NCBI GenBank assembly: GCA_964019155.1
Contig: OZ025242.1
Coordinates: forward strand, 19,836,092-19,900,091
Reading direction: 5' to 3'
Length of the DNA: 64,000 bases
From: Osedax fenrisi
Lineage: Eukaryota; Annelida; Polychaeta; Sabellida; Siboglinidae
Position 1 is the stretch's first letter, and every line of letters begins with the position of its first letter. The notes beneath the pieces were generated by a model. The model saw nothing but the letters and a program-made list of their open reading frames with translations. It ran no database searches and had not been told where the DNA came from. Of this stretch, positions 41,101 to 50,400 are shown piece after piece. The position numbers and the translations under genes are program-made.

Positions 41101-44100
41101 GACCAACCAATCAAAATAAATGTTGTGGTAAAAAGGGGGCACCGATACATGAGAGGTCCCCCTAGATTTTAAAGTGGAGGGACATACCCCCCCGTCCGCC
41201 CTGTTGCAGCACCCCTACCGGTATCCGATAGTAAAACTTCACTCTCGGTTCTAGTAATGTATCGCATGAATCACATACGCATACACACTCTTATTTCATT
41301 CCGTTTTCTTATTATAAATCTGTCTCTTAGCGAGTGTGCGCGCGGGTTTCAACCTAATAAAGCTATATTAGAACTGTTCGATGATACTCCTCCCTTAACG
41401 ATCGTTAACACGCTGCGTCAGTACTTACAACTATAGGCATCGTACGAGATCGGGGCACTGAGATGGTAGTAAGTTAATACTAGTAACGAATCTAATATAG
41501 GGTAGTCATGATGTCGTGCGGTTTGGAGATTGCGCGGGTAGTGTAAATTCTACTATTTTAAATAATGATACGCCCTTAATATATAGTATCATTTCGCACG
41601 CTATCACTGGTATTCCTATTATAGTACTGCGGATATAGCGAACATACATTGTTCGGCATGCATATATATACCAAGGCGTTTTTTTTATTAATTATAAACC
41701 CAATGTTAATAATAATCGTAACATGTCGTTTTGGGTATCAATTTATATCTATTTTTTCTTCATTATTTTTGTTTATTTAATTATCTTTTGTTTACCTAAT
41801 AAACTATATATTATTATACAGCAGAGGCGTATCGTGATGCATTATTGCCGGTGACACTCGTGTTTTACCCGACGTATTATTAGATATAATATACTATACA
41901 ATGTTATCGGTTGTGTCGATTAAAACCACGGATCACCTTAACGTGAGAGTGTCTACAAAGGGACATTAGAGCCGTATGGTTATTGAAGTGATAACTTCAT
42001 CTAAGTTACTGGACGGGATGAAAGGACTCCACCAAAATAAAACAACAATGTAAATTAAGTTTGTTTGGTTCATATATATATATAAATGGGCTTGTAAATT
42101 GGGTAAGAGCAAATTGAAAATGCACATCTATAATAAAAACACTATAATCGCTGTTCTTATGTTATAACATAATTGTTAAATTATCCGTATTTACGTATCA
42201 CTCATACAATGTATGAGTCATGTATAATTATTTGTCAGTGTTTAAAGATCAAAGCAACAGACAACCAAGATAGAATACAAAAATGGCAAGACCACTTTAA
42301 GGAACTTCTTGGAAATCAACCAGATATCTCTGATCACGATATTACACCTATATTCACAGAGTTACAAGACATACAAACCGGCTTGTTTTCGATGACTGAA
42401 CTAATTAAAGCATTGAAAAACATGAAAAATGGGAAATCTTGTGGACTCGACGAAATACCAGTTGAAATATGGAAAATAGAGTCTTTTCAGGAATTATTGC
42501 TAAATTTCTGCAATAGTGTATATGCCCAAGACAAAATCGATAAATGGAGAATGGGATGCATAATACCTTTTCCAAAAAAGGGAAATCTTAGTTCCACAAA
42601 AAACTACCGTGGGATTACACTGACCTGCATATCAGCAAAAATATATAATCTTATGTTGCTAAACAGAATACGGCCAGTATTAGATCCTTTATTACGTAAA
42701 AACCAAAATGGTTTCAGACAAAATAGGTCGACTACCGGACAAATTTTAACTATTCGTAGAATAATTGAAGGAGCAAAATCTAAACAACTACCTGCAACTC
42801 TATTATTTATAGATTTCTCGAAAGCTTTTGATAGCATACACAGAGGAAAGATGAGAGAAATACTCACTGCGTATGGACTTCCAGAAGAAATTGTTAAAGC
42901 TATTATGATATCGTATATAAATACCAAATGCAAGGTTAGGTAGCAGATGGAGATACAGACTATTTTGATATAACGGCCGGAGTTCTACAAGGAGACACAT
43001 TAGCCCCTTTCCTTTTTATTGTATGTCTGGACTATGTCATAAGAAAATCCATGAATATAAATTTAGGTTTTACATTAGAAGTCAAAAAGAGTAGACGCCA
43101 CCCAGCTATAAAGATTACTGATATTGACTATGCGGATGATCTGGCAGTTGTAACTGACAACATAAAAGATGCAAATACACTTCTAAATAAATTAGAAGAA
43201 GTATCAAAAGAAATAGGTTTAAACATTAACACTGCAAAGACAGAATATATGACTCTAAATATAGACAATACAGACAATACGAATAAAATAAAAAGCTTAA
43301 ATGGAAATGAAATAAATAAAGTAAATGATTTCAAGTATCTAGGGAGCTATATATCATCAACCGAGAAAGATCTAGATATAAGATTGGCAAAGAGTTGGTC
43401 AGCACTAAACGCGATGAATAAAATTTGGAAATCAAATTTGAAAGATAAATTAAAAAGAAATTTTTTCAGAGCCACTGTGGAATCAGTATTGGTGTACGGA
43501 TCTACTACCTGGACTATGACTAAAGCCATGGAGAAACGTCTAGATGGAAACTATACGAGGATGCTGAGAGCTGCTCTAAATAAATCATGGGAATCACACC
43601 CGACAAATAAAGAACTCTACGGTGACACCCCTAAATTGTCGAAATCCATAAAGAGTCAACGTCTACGCTTCAGTGGACACTGTTGGAGAGCCCGTACGGA
43701 GCTAGCATCAGAATTGTTACTATGGACCCCGAAACATGGAAAAACGAAACCGGGTAGACCTAGGAAAACGTTTATCGATCAACTAGTAAAAGATACAGAA
43801 TGCGTATTAAATGAACTGCCCGCAGCGATGGAGGACAGAAGTGGATGGAAGAAAAGATGTTGTTAACTGCCGAGCAAGCTCGACCTGGTAAGGTAAGGTA
43901 AGTTTAAATATATTCTAACAATAACAATGGCCTATCTTTATTATAGATTTTATATAATAAAATAGTATAATTAATTCATTCAATTATTATTTATCATAGG
44001 ATTAATACTTCAATAAATAATAATTTCATTTATGGAATATTTGTAATATCAAGGACAGGACATCTATTCGCTATATGATATAGCCTATATCTGAAATCGT

Positions 44101-44917
44101 AACTATTTGTACTTCGAAATAGATAATTAGCAGCGTATATTTAATTATATTTCAATGCTTTCAAAGATATCGGTTATTTATTTATATGTAAAATAAAAAT
44201 ACCATTATATTTTTTAATTTGTATTTTTATATACATATTTTATTTATGTCGAAATTCTAAATTATATTATTAATATAATGTGTATTAAATTATATTGTAA
44301 TTTGTATATAAATGTATCAAAAAGATTAATTTAAAAACGAGTTTTTGTATTGTTTTGTATATCAAATACAAATATGTACTCACGGACCATAATGCACTAA
44401 AAGCATTCATTGAATGATTCGGGTATAAAATATAAGTTTCAAAAAATGTACATTAGCAGTCCTGTCCTTATATTATGAAATAATGAGCATATACATATAA
44501 CGTATTTAACCTTATAGTGACAACTTGTATGCGTGTTATTCCCATTTCGAAGGCCTGTCATAGTAGGTTCTTGGAAATACATACTAAGTGCCGTCTACAA
44601 TAATATCATCATGATAATAAACGGTTTATTCGAATTATAATAAGTATTATTGATATATATTTGTATTATCAATGTATAAGTATTAGTATGGCGAATTATA
44701 AAACATTAATTACTAATAATAGTTATAATTATGTTAATATATTATAATAATTATATAATAATTATCATAATAATTATTATCATTTTATTATATATATATT
44801 TATAGCAACCTCTAGGTTCCATTTTGCATCGTGTAGAAGTTGTTTAGCTTGAGTATCATGACACCCAGCAACATACATTAGTTGATTGATTAATAATTGT
44901 TCTCTAAGGTTTTCCAT
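32140..44917 (-). CDS. UBALD: UBALD1/UBALD2 (FAM100) homologue, UBA-like domain protein
   Basis: Two exons on the minus strand are secure. Exon 1 (44917-44810, 36 codons) starts MENLREQLLINQL and contains AGCHDTQAKQLL and the end AKWNLE. These match the UBA-like N-terminus of UBALD1/2 (INQF, AGC, DQAKQLL, HWQFE). The donor GAG|GTTGCT is phase 0. The last exon (32367-32140, 75 codons and stop) starts after CTCACAG and reads MCTPKNTPATPPNFPDTL, nearly identical to the vertebrate MCTPANTPATPPNFPDAL block, and ends MEIDARQ. Vertebrate genes have a short exon between these (ALS.FFQE...); I could not find it, so the model is incomplete. Expected length is about 130 residues against about 165-177 in human. 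The domain suggests ubiquitin-like binding; the cellular role is poorly known. Confidence 0.85.
32840..33363 (+). mobile_element. Non-LTR retrotransposon fragment, end of a reverse-transcriptase ORF
   Basis: The frame reads SNISYGIEIWGNTYKSNINI then MLLQKKIIRIINKKILNLN and continues to a stop at 33361-33363. The pattern 'SYGIEIWG...LQKKIIRII' is typical of the thumb region after the palm in Jockey/CR1-group reverse transcriptases. The catalytic palm is absent, so it is a 5'-truncated dead copy. Codon use is very AT-rich, unlike the neighbouring RT fragment, which suggests age or a different family. It lies in the UBALD intron, opposite strand. Confidence 0.7.
33541..34830 (+). pseudogene. 5'-truncated non-LTR retrotransposon (RTE-like), intact RT C-terminal frame
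   Basis: An open frame from about 33541 to the stop at 34800 begins inside the RT domain. Visible motifs: EQAGFRKDRSTTEQI, FIDFKKAFDRVWH (motif A, Asp present), GVRQGCLLSPVLFNIF (motif B), LRFADDIDLIAG (catalytic FADD in place of YADD), NFKYLGAML, and the downstream GYVEGERKRGRPKRNW and LLDIAKDRSKWRKL. No stop or frameshift in over 400 codons, so it is young. The endonuclease part is missing. The 3' end has AAGTAACT-type short tandem repeats as in RTE-clade elements. It cannot move itself. Confidence 0.85.
34838..35110. repeat. A-rich tail region with repeated AAACAGTATTA
   Basis: The motif AACAGTATTA recurs about six times in A-rich DNA just after the retrotransposon 3' end, consistent with expansion of its tail. 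Confidence 0.6.
37113..37142. repeat. 30-bp palindrome with 14-bp perfect arms
   Basis: CGAACGAACCGGTT and AACCGGTTCGTTCG are exact reverse complements separated by GA. It contains two AACCGGTT cores, which resemble Grainyhead/CP2-type binding sites (AACCGGTT). It could be a regulatory site in the CpG-rich block. Confidence 0.7.
37311..37352 (+). repeat. Three tandem GTGAGTCAT units
   Basis: GCGGTGAGTCATCATG then GTGAGTCATAGCG twice, period about 13 bp. Each has the shape of a 5' splice donor (G|GTGAGT), and TGAGTCA is also an AP-1 site. Confidence 0.65.
38053..38190. repeat. (ACT)n and (GCTACT)n triplet tract
   Basis: About 135 bp of ACT trinucleotide that changes to alternating GCT/ACT. 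The poly-Leu and poly-Ser frames over it are not genes. Confidence 0.92.
39226..39372. mobile_element. Young MITE with 42-bp perfect terminal inverted repeats
   Basis: Begins AAGGGGTTTCACACCAACTC at 39226 and ends with the exact reverse complement at 39372. The first 42 bases match perfectly and pairing continues with one mismatch. Total about 147 bp with a 50-bp AT-rich centre. The left flank makes TTAA with the element; the right is TTTTA. Confidence 0.85.
40571..40622. repeat. Perfect 25-bp hairpin
   Basis: AATAAATTATTTGATTTTAC... at 40571-40595 is the exact reverse complement of 40598-40622 with a two-base loop. It would form a cruciform or a very stable RNA hairpin. Confidence 0.9.
40926..41072. 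repeat. Dispersed 'GTAAATTCTACTATTT' repeat, copy 1
   Basis: Shares GTAAATTCTACTATTT, TATCATTTCGCA and AT(C/T)ACTGGTAT with 41502-41615, and in diverged form with 48890-49012. The ends resemble inverted repeats (CAGTGAT / ATTACTGG). A MITE-like family of about 110-150 bp, all in the same orientation. Confidence 0.7.
41082..41217. mobile_element. MITE with AGGGGCGCTG ends
   Basis: Left TAGGGGCGCTGGAAC and right GTTGCAGCACCCCTA are inverted with one mismatch in the core. The segment AAAGTGGAGGGACATACCCC resembles AAAGTGGGG...ATATGCCCCC at 285-310, which ends GACGCCCCTAC at about 321-331, so a second copy may lie at the left edge. Confidence 0.6.
41502..41615. repeat. Dispersed 'GTAAATTCTACTATTT' repeat, copy 2
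   Basis: TCGTGCGGTTTGGAGATTGC leads to the shared GTGTAAATTCTACTATTT and ends in GTATCATTTCGCACGCTATCACTGGTAT, parallel to copy 1. Confidence 0.7.
41917..42049 (+). repeat. Dispersed ~135-bp repeat (SINE-like), copy 2
   Basis: Parallel to 16713-16848 (TTAAAACCACGGATCACCTT, GGGACATTAGAGCCGTATGG, GGGATGAAAGGACTCCACCA). It sits about 200 bp upstream of a retrotransposon ORF in the same orientation. Confidence 0.75.
42236..43905 (+). pseudogene. 5'-truncated non-LTR retrotransposon with one frameshift
   Basis: Two frames together cover one RT protein. Frame 1 (to 42942) has KWQDHFKELLG, MKNGKSCGLDEIPVEIWK, WRMGCIIPFPKKGNLSSTKN, YRGITLTC, NGFRQNRSTTGQI and FIDFSKAFDSI (motif A). Frame 2 (from about 42943 to 43866) has GVLQGDTLAPFLF (motif B), IDYADDLAVVTD (catalytic YADD), FKYLGSYI and KPGRPRKTFIDQL, ending DRSGWKKRCC. 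The break falls near 42938-42950, where frame 1 stops at TAG. The 3' tail is GGTAAGGTAAGGTAAG, a short tandem repeat as in RTE-type elements. It is a different family from the copy at 33541. The endonuclease is absent. Confidence 0.85.
44045..44474. mobile_element. MITE with AAGGACAGGAC ends, about 430 bp
   Basis: Left AATATCAAGGACAGGAC and right GTCCTGTCCTTATATT are inverted. The left part (CTATTCGCTAT, CTTTCAAAGATATC) is related to 16095-16300, where ATGACAGGATGTCTGCTCGC is seen, so a decayed second copy may exist in intron 10. Confidence 0.65.
44810..44917 (-). CDS. UBALD: UBALD first coding exon (UBA-like domain)
   Basis: 108 bp with no ORF-scan support because of its length. The start codon is the complement of 44915-44917. 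The three-helix UBA-like core is visible: helix 1 around LREQLLINQLMYVAG, helix 2 DTQAKQLLHDA, and the start of helix 3 at WNLE, cut by the intron as in vertebrates. Confidence 0.85.
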
Positions 44918-45395
44918 TTTATAGATTTGAGGTATAAGTTATAGTATGATTATAAAAATAATAGATTGTGTTGAAATAAGAACCAAAACAAATCACAAAA
45001 TATAATACAATATTTCTATTGGATGATAATTGACCTACATAATGTAGACAATAATATTGGCTATTACTTCTTGCAGAGAACTTCCTATTAAACAGTGGAA
45101 TTATATATAAATTACATAAAATTATTAATTAAACATAATTAGTAAATAATTTATAATATATTTTTCTTGTTAACTTTTAAATAACTAAACTGGATAATTG
45201 CTATTCATTTATAAATATATATATAGAACAATGTAAAATACCAATACAATGTTGAAAAACTAAATATTTACGAAATTCTATTCACTCTATTTGAATTTAC
45301 ACTGATCATAGAAATACTTCATCTTATTATGAGAATATTATTTTAATAATCTATATTTTATAATTGTATATATGTTTATAATCATATAATATCTA
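44918..45395. promoter_or_regulatory. Putative bidirectional promoter between UBALD and MGRN1
   Basis: The two start codons point away from each other with only 478 bp between them, so both 5' UTRs and the shared promoter must lie here unless there are upstream non-coding exons. The stretch is AT-rich and not a CpG island. An inverted CCAAT box (ATTGG, about 45018-45022) is seen. No convincing TATA box can be singled out in such AT-rich sequence. Confidence 0.55.
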
Positions 45396-45483
45396 ATGGG
45401 AAATTATATAAGTAGAAGAACTGGTGGCGTAGAAGAGCTTGATCTATCTTCTAGTAATGCTTTTCATTATCCACCTAGAAATG
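45396..45483 (+). CDS. MGRN1: MGRN1 exon 1 (N-terminal MGxxxS)
   Basis: 88 bp, phase 1 out (AAT G|GTTATT). It encodes MGNYISRRTGGVEELDLSSS followed by NAFHYPPRN, collinear with vertebrate MGRN1 (SAYRYPPKSG). Followed by a 5.2-kb intron. Confidence 0.88.
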
Positions 45484-47391
45484 GTTATTTTTATACTTAC
45501 AAATTATTATTTCCTTTATATTATTACTAAATATATGAAATTTATTATAAAAATAGTTAAATAAGAAATATGATTATATTTAATTAACATAATTATATTA
45601 TTGATATATAACGATTATGAAAATAATATCAACACTATTTTATATGTACATAATTATAATTCTAATTTGATTTATTATTATATAAAATTACAAAAAGTAA
45701 TTATATTTTTTAAATAATTTGATAATTATTATAATAATGTTTACAACGGACTAACTGTAATTTTATTTAAATATTTATATGTATTTAATTAATATTATTT
45801 CGATATTAACTCATGCTGATCCTATATATATATATAATATATTATGTATATATTTCATTATGTTAAAGTTTAAAATTGTAATAAATTATAATAATAATTA
45901 TTATAATAATTATATTGTTAAATATATTTAATATGATTATGATAATGATTATAGTATAATGATTATCATAATGATATGATATTATTGGGAATCATGTCGA
46001 GCGGTACACATATTTTGGGGTTGTTTGATTTCTTTGGTTTGGTTTTATTATTCTTTTTTTTTTAGCTTCATTATCTGTCGAATTGATCCTATAAGTTATA
46101 TAGGCTGCCTATAATATGCCCTATAACATATTACAATAATAAATTATCATATACAATATTAATAATTATCTGCTAATTTCCCTAATTTCCTACACCCGTT
46201 TCACCAGTATTTACTAGTTAATGTGTATCACCCGACATGTATATCCATAGTATTATAATAATCATATAATTTATATATTCAATGAATAATATTCATCCAT
46301 ATGATATGCCATATCATATTATAGATGTGTTAAAATATATATTTCAATACATAAATATAATAATATAATCTACTCTTGATAATTGATAAAATTAAATGTT
46401 AAGTTAACTTATTATACTATCAGTTATTACCAATATTCTATCACTAGTAACATATGATACATTTTCAGAATTAAAATTAATTTTGTTCTAAAATAAAATT
46501 TCCATTAGTCGTACACATCATTATAATTATTATATTAATATATAATATATTATATACAACATAATATATACTGAATATAAATTATATTATATAATTATTT
46601 AATATAATAATAGTTAGTAATTTTGGTTTATGGAACAACCATTACATTTATAAACCGTGAATCACGGTCCGTGATATTCCTAATCGTGAAATAATTATAA
46701 ATATGGAATGAATTATCATATTAATTGTCAACAAATTCGCAATTTTAAAAATAAGCTATACTAAACGACCGCATAATTCTGTTATCTAATTAATGATTGT
46801 ATAAATATATATATATTTATAAATGGTATATATAGTATTCATGTAAAATTATAAAATCACTTATTTGAATAAACAATTTGCGGTCGTTCAAAGCGTAGAG
46901 TATTACAAAAATCGCAAAGTTTTTGACCAAGTACTTATTGATATACATAATTGAATATACAATTTTATAAATATTTATATGCTGTAATACAGCATCTGTA
47001 TCGAATATGCCCCCGTTTGTTTTACTTTACGATATATGGGGTCAAATTTAAAATGTACCCGTTTCGGTATTTGACACATTAATGCGAAGTAAAACTAATA
47101 TGAAGAATGAAAATATAATATATTATTAGATATATATATATATAAATTAGTTGTTATTATACTTTTAAATTATATAACGATATATATAAAATAATGTGAA
47201 TTTGACCTCTGCAATCAAATAATCAAAACAAGGAGCCATATTCTCCGGACTAACAATAATATTGTTTGTTTTAAAATTAATTTTAATTCAAAAAATGTAT
47301 CATATAATTACTACTATGATAGTATTAGTCAACTTAAATTATTAATTATCATTAATAGATTTATGTATTTATTTATATAAATATATATATT

Positions 47392-47436
<45 letters not shown>

Positions 47437-50400
47437 TAATATCATATCATATTAAATATGGTTAACAATATAATAGTATAACATAATGAAATATATGAAT
47501 AATATATACAATAAGCATTAGTTAATATCAAAATAATAGTCATTTAATATATTAAATATATTATATTTACATGTTAAAATAAAATTTCCATTTATCCGTC
47601 GCAACCATTTATATTATATAATATATTATTATAATAATTATGTATCATTTAAGTATAATAGTGTACGGATAACTAAAATAAACAATTAACATAGTTCACC
47701 TATAGGGGGCGCTATTCTATATCTTATTACTAAAATCATGGCATTACTGATAGGATCATGTGAACAAGTGCACTGTCGATGTCGATATTATATGTTGCGT
47801 TCTCCTAAGCAGTTGTTCTGGTTAATTACTGAACTATAGTTGTATAATACTCTTATTACTTAAAGTATAAATTAGTTGCGATCGATTCCTTATCGTTAAT
47901 TCTAAGGTATCGGTTTAAAAATCGAGTACCAGTCATTTCCTACCAAGTTATTTTGTACCAACAAACACGTTAATTCGACACCAACGTAAAGTAAAATCCT
48001 ACCACACGTCGAGTGATTCGTTGTGTGGTAGGAATTGAGTCGGTAAGATGTGACGGGCATTCTCAAAATCCATATCTAGAACTTACACGACGGTCGTTAT
48101 AAATCTACATAGGTAACAACTTCGGCAGGATGTCACTACAGTACACTCGTTCACATGATCCGTCCGTATAAAAGTATTCGATTCGATACTTTGTATACGA
48201 ACTCATTCACTATACGATATAGACGCGCACTTTTACACACCGCACACGCGCGAGGATATAAATGTTCTATATTAAACTATAATCGTGTACTATATATTGC
48301 GATATTATTCCGATATCATTACCCCGTATAGTTAAATACTGCATCGTTTACGATATACAGCCTTTAGTCCAGGTATACAGCCTTTAGTCCAGGTGTACAG
48401 CCTTTATTCCAGATATACAGCCTGTAATAATATATTATCATAATTATAATAATACGCACGAGATTGATAATTTCGCGTTGAAGTCGTTATAGTATTACTA
48501 GATTCACTGGCAAGCTTAGTCAATTCTATAATACAAGTCACTATTTGGTGTTATATATGTATATGCATATTGAATAAACTCGTGATCGTACATGTACACT
48601 GTGTACACGGTGAATTAACGCATGTTAACTATATGTGTATAGTACTTATTTGACCACAACACGTTACGTTGAATATTAATAATGTATATTTTTATAAAAT
48701 GAATAATATATCTTCATGATATATATATCTATACCTATATATATAAATAGTGGTATCGTTACATAAAGCCACACAACCCGTATAGAGATGACTTATACAT
48801 ACGAACATCGATAACAATCCCCGCTTAGTGATCACCTGTATCCTCAATAGTCGTAGTAATTCACCCATGTGTGTGTATGGGTAACCGGTGATTTAGTGGG
48901 GGGGGGGGGTAAACTCTACTATTTATTAATAACTACTTACATGTGATAATATGCGTTATCATTGCTTACGAGATCACTTCTCGCAATAACTTTGCACGCG
49001 ATCACTGGTATTTATACTATATATTTATGACATATTAGTAGTAGTAGTAGTAGTAGTAGTATAATTTATTTAATCACAAAAATCCAATTTTAATAAATTG
49101 TTCAGAAGTGATATGGTGACATCCATAATAAAAGATAAGATAATATTAATAATAAGAATTAATTGTATGCAAATATTAAAGTGCAGTTCATAAAATTATT
49201 TAGACTGCAACTGAAGTAAGCTAGATGCATATGCACATCATATTGATGTATATAACTATAGGTATATAATGTGTATATATACACACACACATATGTTAAT
49301 AGTAGTCAACAATACTTACACACTTTACTGTATTGAAATGTATTTTTAAATTAAAACGGGATAATTGTAATTACTAAATGACTATTTTATATGTTAATAA
49401 TTTTTATAATAATATTGTTTAAAGTATTTATGCAGCTTATTTGTATTAAATATAGTTGCATCAATTATATATATATAGTATTTTTTCATGTATTTTATTT
49501 CTGAATTGCAGCATTTATTGTTCATAGATATAAAATATTATTATTATTTTTATTATTATTTTTTATTTTATTTTTATTATTATTATTATTTCAGTTTAAA
49601 ACTGTATCTATTAAATAATACCAAACCTAAAAATGACATTGACTCAATTCATGATGCTATTAATAGTACATCTCAATATTGCATTAATTACATTAGTTTA
49701 TGTTTACTACTTATCGAGTATCACTTATTGAGTATCACTTAATTAATAATTTTGTTTTCATAAAATGGAATATTAAATTATTATATTTATATTTTTGTAT
49801 ATATAGATAAATAGATATACATGACATATTAATTTTCACAATAAATACAATTGCGTTATAATAAAACCTCTCTAAAAGAAACATATTGTTAGTAACACAT
49901 TGTTACCCAAACTAAAGCTTATCACCTATGAAGTTTTATACACACACAATATAAACCACCTTGTGAGAATACCACCAAAGTTATATTTGATCAGTATTAC
50001 CTGCCTCGCTCAACTTAAGCATACTGTTTGCCATGCCATGCCTAGACTGTCCTGTGGGTACTTATCTTGTATTGTATGTATGTATGTATGTTTTATCTGT
50101 GTGTATTTTTTTAGATATCATATACAAATATTATTACAAATATATATTACAATTATATATATATATATATATATATAAATACACACACACACACACACAC
50201 ACACACATCATTATGATTACAAGATAAATATATAAGCATTACCATTGTAATTATAGGAACGGTACCGCATAGCGAGATGATTATCCTCAGTGAGTCAGCT
50301 CATACGTGAACATGCGTATAGCGTGTATTTGTTAACTGCACACAACATGACCTGTACCACTGTCAGACGTAGCATGTTACCCGAGGGTCAATAGTGTATC

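Larger units (their letters stand above)
32368..44809 (-). other. Large UBALD intron region (contains an unlocated middle exon)
   Basis: 12.4 kb between the two recognised UBALD exons. It contains three retrotransposon fragments, a CpG-rich block (35740-37880), several MITEs and microsatellites. The short vertebrate-like second exon (about 60 bp) should lie here on the minus strand; I searched for an FFQE-like reading without success. Confidence 0.7.
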
